64,000 nt of DNA from Chitinophagaceae bacterium (GTDB taxonomy: Bacteria; Bacteroidota; Bacteroidia; Chitinophagales; Chitinophagaceae): assembly GCA_947447265.1 (NCBI GenBank), contig CANFKC010000002.1, forward strand, positions 124,001-188,000, in the 5' to 3' direction. The notes below the pieces were generated by a model, which saw only the letters and a program-made list of their open reading frames with translations, made no database searches and had not been told where the DNA came from. Below, one piece after another: positions 1 to 8,262 of this stretch (the first letter of the stretch is position 1; every line of letters starts with the position of its first letter). Both the position numbers and the translations under genes were made by a program.

Positions 1-2
1 AT

Positions 3-269
3 TCTATAAATCCTGGTGTCATTCTAAGCTGGTTGGGCGCCGTCACCGCCACCGCAGGCAAAAGTGGCAGCTACCGTTTTATACTTTTTGCTGTCTGCCT
101 TGGGTTAATACTTGGCATCGATTTCCTTAAAATCGCCTTGGCGGAACGCATCAGGCGCCTGCTTACACCGCGCATTGTTATTTATATGCAGCGTACGCTT
201 GCCGCAATTATACTGGCCCTTGGCGTGTTATTGTTTTTCAAAATGTTTCTAACCACGGGCAAAGCCTAG
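3..269 (+). CDS. LysE/RhtB-family amino-acid exporter, C-terminal fragment
   Basis: The reading frame is open from the left edge, so this is the C-terminal part of a longer gene; the first in-frame start (TTG at 33) is probably internal. The visible part starts with an Asn-Pro motif (INPGVILSWLG) followed by two hydrophobic helices (about residues 25-45 and 63-80) and a short basic segment between them. The Asn-Pro plus transmembrane arrangement is typical of LysE/RhtB small-molecule exporters, which are about 200 residues long with six helices in the inner membrane. Substrate cannot be inferred. The family call rests on one motif and topology only. Confidence 0.6.
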   Translation, partial: SINPGVILSWLGAVTATAGKSGSYRFILFAVCLGLILGIDFLKIALAERIRRLLTPRIVIYMQRTLAAIILALGVLLFFKMFLTTGKA

Positions 270-471
270 GTATTTGGCGCGGTATTTGTTCCTATATTGC
301 AGGTTAGCTTGTATTTTGCCTGTTTGTGTACAATGGGTAAATGCAGCCTGAAAAACATAAAAACAACAGAGAGAGCACAGAGCCTTTTTTTGCTGGTATA
401 AGTTTGTAAATTCACCTTCTTTTTAACCTGTACGCTAGTTTTGATTAAGAGTTTATTAACAGCATTTAATC

Positions 472-479
472 TACATTTG
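472..479 (+). promoter_or_regulatory. Possible -7 promoter element of the tail-specific protease gene
   Basis: TACATTTG matches the Bacteroidota -7 consensus TAnnTTTG and lies 26 bp before the start codon at 506. No TTTG is found 19 bp upstream; the nearest is 28 bp away, so the -33 element is poor. Confidence 0.3.
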
Positions 480-505
480 TTTAGAAATTATTAAGTAAAA
501 GGACT

Positions 506-2770
506 ATGTTGAAATTCATGAAGAATAAAATTCTGATACCGTTATTAGTTATCTGCGCACTTGCAGCCTTTTTTTCATTTAAATACACTGCAGCCGGAAC
601 GCGATCATCAGAAGAAAAACGTAAACTGGTTTTGGAAACGGTGATGGCGGCTATTAAACATGATCACTTTTCTCCTCGCCCTATAGATGATACTTTTTCA
701 ACCAGGGTTTACCATAAAGTAATGGACATTTTCGATGGTGGAAAAATATTTTTCAGCAAACAGGATGTTGCTAAATTGGCCGCTTACGAATTTAAAATTG
801 ACGACGAGATAAGGGGCAGTTCACTGGAGTTTTTTGATACATTCGATGCTGTGTACCAGCGGAGCATAAAACGCGCAGAGAAATTTTACCCTGAATTATT
901 AGCCAAGCCATTCGATTTCACTAAAGATGATGGCGCTAGCGACCGCTTACAACTCGATTCAAAGAAAGATGAATATGGTGATGGCGAAAAAGGCCTGGCA
1001 GACAAGTGGAGGAAAGTGTTGAAGTTCAGATCGCTTGAAAAGTATGTTGACTTAAAAGACGTACAAGATAAAAAGCTGGCTGAAAAAGCAACAGAAAAAA
1101 TAACAGATAGCAAGGATGAAAAAGATAAAAAAGTAGCGGACACTTCATTTAAAGTGAAGACTGATGCAGAACTGGAAGCAAAGGCAAGGGAAGACGTAAA
1201 AAAATCTTATCAGCGCTTATTTAAAAGCTTGCATGATCTGAAAGATGATGAGCGCTTTACCTTCTTTATGAATGCAGTTGCAGAAGCGCAGGATCCGCAT
1301 ACTTCTTACCTTCCTCCGGTTGATAAGGCGAAATTTGAAACTATGATGAGTGGTAGCTTTTTCGGTATTGGTGCGCAGCTGAAAGAGAACTTCGATGACG
1401 GTAAAATTATCATTACCGCAATAGTAACAGGCAGCCCATCATGGAAGCAAGGCGAGTTAAAAGCTGAAGATGAAATAATGGCCGTGGCCCAGGGAGAAAA
1501 GACACCTGTTGACGTAAATGGCTTTGCAATTGATGATGTTGTTAAACTGATTCGTGGTGAAAAGGGCACAGAAGTGCGCCTGACAGTTAAGAAGAAAGAC
1601 GGAACTATTAAAGTGGTGCCAATAATAAGGGACGTTGTAAAACTGGAAGAAACCTTTGCAAAATCGGCCATTATTAATGCGGGCAACAATAGCAAGATCG
1701 GTTATATCCATCTGCCTGAGTTTTACGCAGATTTTAACCATACAAGCGGTCGCCGTTGCGCTGCCGATATAATGGAAGAAGTACTGAAGCTGAAGAAAGA
1801 AAATGTGAACGGAATTATTTTGGATCTGCGGGGCAATGGTGGTGGTTCACTGGGCGATGTTGTAGAAATGTCTGGTATTTTCGTTGGTAAAGGTCCGGTT
1901 GTACAGGTAAAAAACAGCAACGCTTCCGTTAATGTTTTGCGCTCGCAGGTTACAGATACGGCTATTTACGCTGGTCCGTTCGTAATAATGGTAGATGAAG
2001 GCAGTGCATCGGCATCTGAAATATTGGCTGCTGCAATGCAGGATTACAAACGTGCATTAATTGTTGGTGCGCCTACTTACGGAAAGGGTACTGTGCAAAA
2101 GATGGTGCAGCTTGACGATATGCTTAACCCAATGACCCGCATTCAACTGATGAATGGTGTTGATAGTGCAGACCCTAACATTGGAGCGTTGAAGCTGACT
2201 ATGGAAAAATTCTACAGGGTTAATGGTGGTTCCACACAATTAAAGGGTGTTGTACCGGATATTCAATTGCCTGATCAGTATGATTATGTAGACGATGAAG
2301 ATTTGGGTGAGCGTAGGAATAAGTCAGCCCTGGCTTATGATGAAATACCGGCCGCTACCATTAATGCTTCTAATAAAGTTGGGAATATTCCGCAGTTAGC
2401 ACAAATGAGCAAGAGCAGGGTAACAGTGAATCCAATCTTCAAATTGATAGAGCAGAACAGTGAAGTAAGGAAAAAGAGGATGGACAACAATACCGTTGCG
2501 CTTAATGAAAAACAATATCGTAAAGAGCAGGAAGAAATGAAAGCGCTCAACAAGAAAATGGAGGAGATACAGAAAACTGCTGTTACCCTTAATATGTCAA
2601 ACGTTGCTGCCGATAACAACCGCATCAATATTGATAGCGCGTCAATAACAAAGAACAAAGACTGGTTGAAGAATGTAAGTAAAGACATTTACATTGCAGA
2701 AACAGTAAACATTATCAACGACCTCGCCAAATCTACTATGAAAGTGAGCGTTGGTACAGGAATGAAATAG
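506..2770 (+). CDS. Carboxy-terminal processing (tail-specific) protease, S41 family
   Basis: Periplasmic serine protease of the Prc/Tsp type that degrades or trims proteins from their C-termini. Residues 1-30 form a signal peptide or anchor. A long helical N-terminal region with a charged linker follows, then a PDZ domain (about 330-405) and the S41 catalytic domain. The Ser/Lys dyad is readable: Ser502 in GSASASEI and Lys527 in YGKGTVQ, 25 residues apart as in E. coli Prc. A Lys/Glu-rich C-terminal domain (about 600-754) corresponds to the DUF3340 region of Prc. The 754 aa length suits the large Prc class rather than short CtpA. It is transcribed alone and followed by a strong terminator. 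Confidence 0.93.
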   Translation: MLKFMKNKILIPLLVICALAAFFSFKYTAAGTRSSEEKRKLVLETVMAAIKHDHFSPRPIDDTFSTRVYHKVMDIFDGGKIFFSKQDVAKLAAYEFKIDDEIRGSSLEFFDTFDAVYQRSIKRAEKFYPELLAKPFDFTKDDGASDRLQLDSKKDEYGDGEKGLADKWRKVLKFRSLEKYVDLKDVQDKKLAEKATEKITDSKDEKDKKVADTSFKVKTDAELEAKAREDVKKSYQRLFKSLHDLKDDERFTFFMNAVAEAQDPHTSYLPPVDKAKFETMMSGSFFGIGAQLKENFDDGKIIITAIVTGSPSWKQGELKAEDEIMAVAQGEKTPVDVNGFAIDDVVKLIRGEKGTEVRLTVKKKDGTIKVVPIIRDVVKLEETFAKSAIINAGNNSKIGYIHLPEFYADFNHTSGRRCAADIMEEVLKLKKENVNGIILDLRGNGGGSLGDVVEMSGIFVGKGPVVQVKNSNASVNVLRSQVTDTAIYAGPFVIMVDEGSASASEILAAAMQDYKRALIVGAPTYGKGTVQKMVQLDDMLNPMTRIQLMNGVDSADPNIGALKLTMEKFYRVNGGSTQLKGVVPDIQLPDQYDYVDDEDLGERRNKSALAYDEIPAATINASNKVGNIPQLAQMSKSRVTVNPIFKLIEQNSEVRKKRMDNNTVALNEKQYRKEQEEMKALNKKMEEIQKTAVTLNMSNVAADNNRINIDSASITKNKDWLKNVSKDIYIAETVNIINDLAKSTMKVSVGTGMK

Positions 2771-2794
2771 TAGTTTAATTGAATTATACAAGAG

Positions 2795-2826
2795 ACGGAC
2801 CAGGCGAAAGTTTGGTCCGTTTTTTT
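2795..2826 (+). terminator. Rho-independent terminator of the protease gene
   Basis: Perfect 8-bp stem ACGGACCA/TGGTCCGT around a 10-nt loop, followed directly by six T residues. Confidence 0.9.
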
Positions 2827-2845
2827 AGTGGGCTAAAGACCGCAA

Positions 2846-2876
2846 TTTGTTTGTACCCTTAACCAATGTAAATTTG
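2846..2876 (+). promoter_or_regulatory. Bacteroidota promoter of the mbnP-mbnH operon
   Basis: TTTG at 2846-2849, a 19-bp spacer, then TAAATTTG at 2869-2876: an exact match to the Bacteroidota -33/-7 consensus. It sits about 80 bp before the MbnP start, giving a leader of roughly 70 nt in which I see no obvious structure. Confidence 0.8.
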
Positions 2877-2955
2877 GGTAGCCTATTTTCAAGCCGAAGG
2901 AAAAGGCGATAAAAGTCGTTTAAATAATTCAGCCTATTGACGGGCCACCTCCATT

Positions 2956-3645
2956 ATGAAAGTCGTTTTATTTTTTACCTGCTTTTTCTTATCCATGCAA
3001 TTGTTTGCCCAGGGCAGGCAGGAGATAGCATTTAAAATAGTGCCGACCTTTAATGCCAGACCTGTTGATTTTGAACATACCTACTACCATCTGACCCAGA
3101 GCGATAGTGTAATGCTCGATGTATTCAAGTGCTACATTTCTAACTTGGTTTTTTACAGTGCCGGACGGGCAGTATATACCGAGCCGAACAGTTTTCATTT
3201 GCTGGAGGCAGGGGGGGCCAACAATATGCAATTCAGCATTGCGGCAGGTAGTCGTTTTAGTTATGATGAGGTTGGTTTCGATTTGGGCATAGACAGCACA
3301 ACTAACGTGTCAGGCACATTGGGTGGCGACCTTGACCCTACAAAAGGCATGTATTGGTCCTGGCAAAGTGGCTACATTAATTTAAAATTGGAAGGCAAAA
3401 GTAATCTTTGCAAAACACGTAATCACGAATTCCAGTTTCATCTAGGGGGATATAGTAACGAAACGAAAGCGATAGCTCCCGTGCGTGTAAAAGTAACTGC
3501 TGGCCCGATAGTCCTTGGCATCGCACTCGATAAGTTTTTAAGTAATGTAGACCTGGCAACAAATAATTCAATAATGATACCCGGCGCTGCTGCCGCTTCG
3601 CTTGCCCATAAGATTGCCCAACTGATAGAACCTTATAAGGAATGA
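2956..3645 (+). CDS. MbnP-family copper-binding protein
   Basis: Secreted or periplasmic protein of the MbnP family. Residues 1-19 are a signal peptide ending FAQG. Family signatures visible are KCYISNLVFY (58-67), the GVDS-like segment LGIDSTTNVSG (110-120) and the block DPTKGMYWSWQSGYINLKLEG (127-147) with Trp134 and Trp136. In characterised members one conserved Trp is oxidised to kynurenine by the partner di-haem enzyme MbnH and is then needed for copper binding; which Trp here is the target cannot be told by eye. The stop codon overlaps the start of the di-haem gene (ATGA), so the pair is translationally coupled. No methanobactin biosynthesis genes are visible, so the role is probably copper handling in general. 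Confidence 0.85.
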   Translation: MKVVLFFTCFFLSMQLFAQGRQEIAFKIVPTFNARPVDFEHTYYHLTQSDSVMLDVFKCYISNLVFYSAGRAVYTEPNSFHLLEAGGANNMQFSIAAGSRFSYDEVGFDLGIDSTTNVSGTLGGDLDPTKGMYWSWQSGYINLKLEGKSNLCKTRNHEFQFHLGGYSNETKAIAPVRVKVTAGPIVLGIALDKFLSNVDLATNNSIMIPGAAAASLAHKIAQLIEPYKE

Positions 3646-4655
3646 GAAAAGCGGGCGTTATATCGTTTCTGGTAGTCATTATTGGCTTGCTTTCTTTCAA
3701 GGCAAAGAATCGGTATGAATTTGCCGTACCCGAGGGGTGGCCGAGGCCGGAATACAATTTTAAAAAGAACCCGCTCTCAGAAAAGAAAATAGCATTAGGG
3801 CGGCAGTTGTTCTACGACCCTATTCTATCAAAAGACAGTACCATTTCCTGCAATAGTTGCCACTTGCAATACACTGCATTTACCCATATCGATCATCCAC
3901 TGAGCCATGGCATTGCAGGGAGGATAGGTACCCGCAATTCACCTGCATTAATGAATCTGGCCTGGGGGAAAAGTTTTATGTGGGATGGCGCAGTAAACCA
4001 CCTGGATGTGCAGGCGCTCGCGCCTATTTCTAATACGCTGGAAATGGACGAGGATATTGCCAATGTAGTGCATAAGCTGCAACGCTCCGCTGCCTACAGA
4101 AAGCAGTTTTACGAGGCCTTTGGTGATTCTGTTGTAACAGGCGAACATGTTTTGAAATCTATCAGCCAGTTTATGCTAACCCTTGTCAGCGCTAATTCAA
4201 AATATGACAGGGTAAAGCGTGGCGCGGATACATTTAACAGCCGGGAAGCTAATGGTTATAAGCTCTTCAAGCAACATTGCGCTGAGTGTCATACGGAGCC
4301 ACTTTTCACCAATCAGAAGTTTGAAAATAATGGTTTGCCCGTTGATACCTCGCTTAATGATATAGGGCACATGAAAATAAGCCACAATGCAGCGGACTCC
4401 CTGAAATTCAAGGTGCCGACCTTGCGTAACATTGAGTTTTCAGCACCTTACATGCATGACGGGCGTTTCAAAAATCTCAGTCAGGTTATCAACTATTACA
4501 TAATGGGGGTGCAGCAATCGCCTACATTAAACCCATTATTGCGCAAGGGCATCTACCTTACTTCAAATGAAAAGGTTGAAATTATTGCATTTCTGTTGAC
4601 GCTTTCGGATAAAGAATTTCTATTTAATCCTGCTTTGGGCTTCCCTAAAAAATAA
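3642..4655 (+). CDS. MbnH-like di-haem cytochrome c peroxidase family enzyme
   Basis: A 337-residue di-haem c protein with an N-terminal export or anchor segment (about 4-20). Two haem motifs are present: C70-N-S-C73-H74 and C213-A-E-C216-H217. The conserved blocks LGRQLFYDP (52-60), SFMWDGAV (111-118) and FSAPYMHDGRF are typical of the bacterial cytochrome c peroxidase/MauG superfamily; the Met in the last block is a likely distal ligand of the electron-transfer haem. Immediate overlap with an MbnP gene points to the MbnH subgroup, which modifies a Trp of MbnP instead of reducing peroxide. That substrate assignment is inference from gene order; a plain CcpA-type peroxidase remains possible. 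Confidence 0.85.
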   Translation: MRKAGVISFLVVIIGLLSFKAKNRYEFAVPEGWPRPEYNFKKNPLSEKKIALGRQLFYDPILSKDSTISCNSCHLQYTAFTHIDHPLSHGIAGRIGTRNSPALMNLAWGKSFMWDGAVNHLDVQALAPISNTLEMDEDIANVVHKLQRSAAYRKQFYEAFGDSVVTGEHVLKSISQFMLTLVSANSKYDRVKRGADTFNSREANGYKLFKQHCAECHTEPLFTNQKFENNGLPVDTSLNDIGHMKISHNAADSLKFKVPTLRNIEFSAPYMHDGRFKNLSQVINYYIMGVQQSPTLNPLLRKGIYLTSNEKVEIIAFLLTLSDKEFLFNPALGFPKK

Positions 4656-4860
4656 TTTTTCTCGGGGCGAAGGTTTTTGAAATGTCGCTCGTCTAATACA
4701 ATAAGCACCGTTTTTTCAGCTTGCTCAAAAGCTACGTTGTTCTCTCTTTTTATCTCCTGATATCAAAAAAACATTTTGCGCATTATGGCCGTATCTCGGT
4801 CATAGATGGGGATTTCTATAACCAGGTATTATATTATTAGACCCCTAAAATAGACTAGAT

Positions 4861-6051
4861 ATGAAATTGAAAAAACTACTGTGCGGCATCCTGCTATTGG
4901 CATCTCATGCCGGCATTGCACAAACTACCGACCCAATGATCGTTAACTGGTGGTTCAATACCACCGGCAATATGTACCACAGCATATTAACCGATGTGGA
5001 GGCCGTTTACTACAATACATCGAATGTATATGTCAAGACCAGCGGTGTACCCAATTATTATGTTGATGGTGCCAGTGTGAACAATGCAATAGACCTCAAT
5101 GCAACCTGGGTTTTACCACGCGTACCTACTGTTGCCACAACCCCAACGGGTGTAATGGGTGGCCAGCAGGGCCTTATGCTTGACGGATCTGTTTTCTTTC
5201 ATCCCGGCGATGCGCGTTCTTACATGAATGCAGGGGTATGGAACCAGCTGGCTTATTATTTTGAAGGGGTGGATATGGATGCAAGCAATGGCCACAGCAC
5301 GCCCACAAATATGTATCACCACCACTTCGATAATTTAAAACTGCATGGCTGGGATAGCACGCAACATTCGCCAATCGTAGGCTATGCGTGGGATGGTTAT
5401 CCTGTATACGGACCGTATGGCTACAAGAATGCTGATGGCACTGGCGGTATTAAGAGGATGGTTTCCAGCTTCACTACAAAATCATATACTACGCGTAGCA
5501 GTGGCCCGGCAGTAAGCGGTACTTACCCTATTGGTTGCTACATCGAAGACTGGCAGTACTCTGCGGGCGCAGGCGACCTTGATGTACACAATGGTCGTAT
5601 GTGTAAAACACCGGAATATCCCGGTGGTACTTATGCGTATTTCACAACCGTTGATGCGAGCCTGAAACCATACTATCCTTACTTTGTAGGTCCGACTTTC
5701 TACGGCGTTATCATAGGCTCAAATGTGGGCCCGAGCGGCGGCCATGAGACAGTGCCGTCAGGTACTACAACTTACACACCACCGCCGGCATCGGCAATCG
5801 ATATAGCTAAAATTGAAGCTAATGTTGCATTGTTTCCGATACCTGTAACGGATAAACTTACAGTGCAGTTGACTGACAACAGAACTTATACGGTTACGGT
5901 ATATAATGTTACCGGAACAGTTTTACAAAACCTGTCAATTGCCAGCACCACTAAAATAGATATGAGCCAACTGGCCCACGGAGTTTATTTTATTGCAGTA
6001 GCTGATACCACTAATGGAACAGGGTTCATAAAAAGGATTGTAAAGCAATAG
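4861..6051 (+). CDS. T9SS-exported YHYH-domain protein
   Basis: Signal peptide at residues 1-20 (ends GIAQ). The central region carries a YHYH-domain signature: MYHHHFDNLKLHG (151-163) and HSPIVGYAWDGYPVYGPYG (169-187). The C-terminal 75 residues are a type A T9SS sorting domain (LFPIPVTDKLTV ... AHGVYFIAVAD ... KRIVKQ), so the protein should cross the outer membrane and be attached or released at the surface. The function of YHYH domains is not established; the His clusters suggest metal binding. It follows the MbnP/MbnH-like genes on the same strand after 205 bp with no terminator visible between them, so shared regulation is plausible. No consensus promoter was seen in the 205-bp gap. Confidence 0.85.
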   Translation: MKLKKLLCGILLLASHAGIAQTTDPMIVNWWFNTTGNMYHSILTDVEAVYYNTSNVYVKTSGVPNYYVDGASVNNAIDLNATWVLPRVPTVATTPTGVMGGQQGLMLDGSVFFHPGDARSYMNAGVWNQLAYYFEGVDMDASNGHSTPTNMYHHHFDNLKLHGWDSTQHSPIVGYAWDGYPVYGPYGYKNADGTGGIKRMVSSFTTKSYTTRSSGPAVSGTYPIGCYIEDWQYSAGAGDLDVHNGRMCKTPEYPGGTYAYFTTVDASLKPYYPYFVGPTFYGVIIGSNVGPSGGHETVPSGTTTYTPPPASAIDIAKIEANVALFPIPVTDKLTVQLTDNRTYTVTVYNVTGTVLQNLSIASTTKIDMSQLAHGVYFIAVADTTNGTGFIKRIVKQ

Positions 6052-6080
6052 CCGGATAGAAAGACTTTTGCTTTATGTAA

Positions 6081-6122
6081 AGCATTGGCCGTTACATTAT
6101 GTAGCGGCCAATGCTTTTTTTA
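6081..6122 (+). terminator. Strong terminator after the YHYH gene
   Basis: Long stem AGCATTGGCCG/CGGCCAATGCT, extended by further pairs inside, followed by a run of seven T residues. It lies between convergent genes. Confidence 0.88.
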
Positions 6123-6162
6123 TTGGAAGTATTTGTTGAATAGCTATGTATTGTCGATGCAC

Positions 6163-6879
6163 CTAGAAAGCCAGTATCAGAAAAACAACCGGCAACTTTG
6201 CCAGGTGTGGAATTTCTTTCTTCCAGTCTGCAATGCTTTTTGTTTTAATAAACTCATCGGGTGCCGATATATTTTGGGCAATACACAACTTGGTATACGT
6301 CTTACAATGCTTTAATATTTCGGCCAGCATTATGTTATTACGGTAAGGCGTTTCAATAAAAAGCTGGGTCTGTTTTTCTCTTGCTGAAATCGATTCCAGT
6401 TCCTTTATGCGCTCACTTCTTCTTGGTTCTTTCACGGGTAGATAGCCATTAAATGCAAAGCTTTGTCCGTTGAGGCCGGAAGCCATTAACGCAAGTAGCA
6501 GCGAGCTTGGCCCGGTTAGCGGGACAACCCTCACACCCATATTGTGTGCCATAGCTGTAATTTCTACACCCGGGTCGGCAACGCCGGGGCAACCCGAATC
6601 GCTCATAATGCCTATCGTATGTCCTTCTTTTACCCATTTACGGAACAAAGTCAGGTCGCAGCCTGTGTGTTTATCTATCTCAGAAAACTGCAGGTTTTCT
6701 ATCACCATGGTAGGGTGCAGCGACTTAATGAACCTGCGGGCAGTGCGCAGGTCTTCGGCAAAGTAGTGGGTAATGATGCCTGTATATTCTGCTACCTGTG
6801 GAGATAACGTATGCAGGGCGCCCTCTGCAATAGGCAGGGGTATCATATAAATAACCGACTTTTTATTTGGACTACTCAA
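6163..6879 (-). CDS. SAM-dependent methyltransferase of the RsmI/tetrapyrrole methylase family
   Basis: A 238-residue protein with the tetrapyrrole-methylase fold: MIPLPIAEG near the N-terminus, the motif SDSGCPGVADPG (about 94-105, equivalent to SDAGTPGISDPG of RsmI) and PLTGPSSLLLALMASGL (120-136). RsmI methylates the 2'-OH of C1402 in 16S rRNA. This protein is shorter than classical RsmI (about 280 aa), lacks its C-terminal extension and has diverged motif residues, as in a Bacteroidota paralogue group whose substrate is unclear. It stands alone, facing the YHYH gene across a terminator. Confidence 0.82.
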   Translation of the reverse strand: MSSPNKKSVIYMIPLPIAEGALHTLSPQVAEYTGIITHYFAEDLRTARRFIKSLHPTMVIENLQFSEIDKHTGCDLTLFRKWVKEGHTIGIMSDSGCPGVADPGVEITAMAHNMGVRVVPLTGPSSLLLALMASGLNGQSFAFNGYLPVKEPRRSERIKELESISAREKQTQLFIETPYRNNIMLAEILKHCKTYTKLCIAQNISAPDEFIKTKSIADWKKEIPHLAKLPVVFLILAF

Positions 6880-6999
6880 AATATACGTTGTTAATTGCCA
6901 ATGAAGGTACGCTAAATTATAGTTTCGGGCGATAAGGCGCCGTTGATGTATTATTATCGCTATTCGCTTAAATTGCAGTAAAGGAATAAATTGTAGGGT

Positions 7000-7605
7000 A
7001 TGAAGTTGCCGGAATCATTTTATGTGGCTGATGATGTAGTGGCAATTGCGCGTGCACTTTTGGGTAAAGTGCTGGTAACCGCATTCAATGGCGAGCTTAC
7101 TTCGGCCATGATTGTAGAAACAGAGGCCTATGCTGGGGTTACCGACAGGGCTTCACATGCTTTTGGCGGTAGGGATACGCCGCGGACCCGTGTTATGTAC
7201 AGGCAGGGTGGTATAGCCTATGTCTATCTGTGTTACGGCATCCATCATTTATTTAACGTAGTTACCAACATTGAAGGTTTTCCATATGCTGTATTGGTAA
7301 GGGGAGTAGAACCGCTGGATGGCATAGATGTAATGTTACATCGCCGTAATAAGGAAAAATTGACCAATACTTTAACTGCCGGACCAGGTGCGCTTAGCGA
7401 GGCATTAGGTATTAAAACCATGCACACCGGCATTTCGTTGCAATCTGAGCAGTTATATATTGAGGACCGTGGATTTAAAATTGCCAAAGCCGATATCGTT
7501 GCATCCACCAGGGTAGGTGTTGCTTATGCACGGGAAGATGCACTCCGGCCCTATAGGTTTTGTGTACGGGATAATCCTTATGTAAGCAAGGGGAAGGGTT
7601 TGTAA
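7000..7605 (+). CDS. DNA-3-methyladenine glycosylase (AAG/MPG family)
   Basis: Base-excision repair glycosylase that removes alkylated purines such as 3-methyladenine and hypoxanthine. The 201-residue length is typical. Residues matching the human AAG active site are readable: Glu42 and Tyr44 in VETEAYAG and His53 in ASHAFGG, with the same spacing as human E125/Y127/H136. GGRDTPRTRVMY (56-67) and YVYLCYGIHHLFNVV (74-88) are further family blocks. ATG start follows a short AT-rich leader. It is a single-gene unit, divergent from the methyltransferase. Confidence 0.92.
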   Translation: MKLPESFYVADDVVAIARALLGKVLVTAFNGELTSAMIVETEAYAGVTDRASHAFGGRDTPRTRVMYRQGGIAYVYLCYGIHHLFNVVTNIEGFPYAVLVRGVEPLDGIDVMLHRRNKEKLTNTLTAGPGALSEALGIKTMHTGISLQSEQLYIEDRGFKIAKADIVASTRVGVAYAREDALRPYRFCVRDNPYVSKGKGL

Positions 7606-7724
7606 ATTATTGTGACAGGTGCACTTGATTAGCTGGGTATATAGTTTCATGTTAACTCTCAATGCTAACCTGGACTGATAGTTGTTGTTTGTAGTTACTT
7701 TCTAATAGGTTTAAAAAACGGTTC

Positions 7725-8096
7725 ATGGGCAGAAATTCGTTTAGAATACAGGTGGGGCAAAGAGGTTGTTATGCAGCCATAGACCTGGATGTTAGTTTTA
7801 AGGAAATGCAAGATGAAAAAGGTTTATCCATTAATTACAATGGCGATGAACGCTGGAAATTGGCATGTGAAGCAGGTATTCATATATTTTACGATTATTT
7901 TAGAAAGCCGGGTAGATTTGAAGTAACCATAAATGACGTTGCGTGGTTGCCGGTAGATACCAGTTTTCTGATAGTAATGTATGCCACAGCAGAAGCACTA
8001 GCGAAAGAGTTAGATTATAAGATCCCCGGCCTGAAGTTTGATAAATTGAATGAGGTGTTTATTTTTCCCGAGTATCGTGCTGCAATAGAATTATAA
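7725..8096 (+). CDS. Conserved-looking small protein, possible EF-G domain IV-like fold
   Basis: I do not recognise this 123-residue protein with certainty. No signal peptide, membrane segment or Cys motif is seen, so it should be cytosolic. The sequence pattern GQRGCYAAIDLDV (12-24), a helix around ACEAGIHIFYD, then FEVTINDVAWLPVDTSFLIV followed by the helix MYATAEALAKEL resembles the order of elements in domain IV of elongation factor G (VDSSE...AFK.A...A.KEA). This is a by-eye resemblance only. The gene has its own ATG and no operon partner. Confidence 0.6.
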   Translation: MGRNSFRIQVGQRGCYAAIDLDVSFKEMQDEKGLSINYNGDERWKLACEAGIHIFYDYFRKPGRFEVTINDVAWLPVDTSFLIVMYATAEALAKELDYKIPGLKFDKLNEVFIFPEYRAAIEL

Positions 8097-8208
8097 AATA
8101 GGGTATCGTTGCTTGATGGGAGTGCTACAATAATAGAATAGAATTCCCTCGCGCTTCTGTCTGTAAATAATTCGGCTAATCGTAGATGTTAAGTAACGAG
8201 ACAACCCA

Positions 8209-8238
8209 TAAAAAAACGTCCCGCAATTGCGGGACGTT
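8209..8238 (-). terminator. Terminator of the downstream PorP/SprF gene
   Basis: Perfect 10-bp stem AACGTCCCGC/GCGGGACGTT with a 4-nt AATT loop; on the minus strand it is followed by a T run. Confidence 0.88.
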
Positions 8239-8262
8239 CGTATAATAAAGTTGAAATAACCA

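Noticed and set aside
2956-4655. Methanobactin biosynthesis or uptake locus
   Set aside because: No MbnA peptide, MbnB/MbnC enzymes or TonB receptor is visible; only the MbnP/MbnH-type pair is present.
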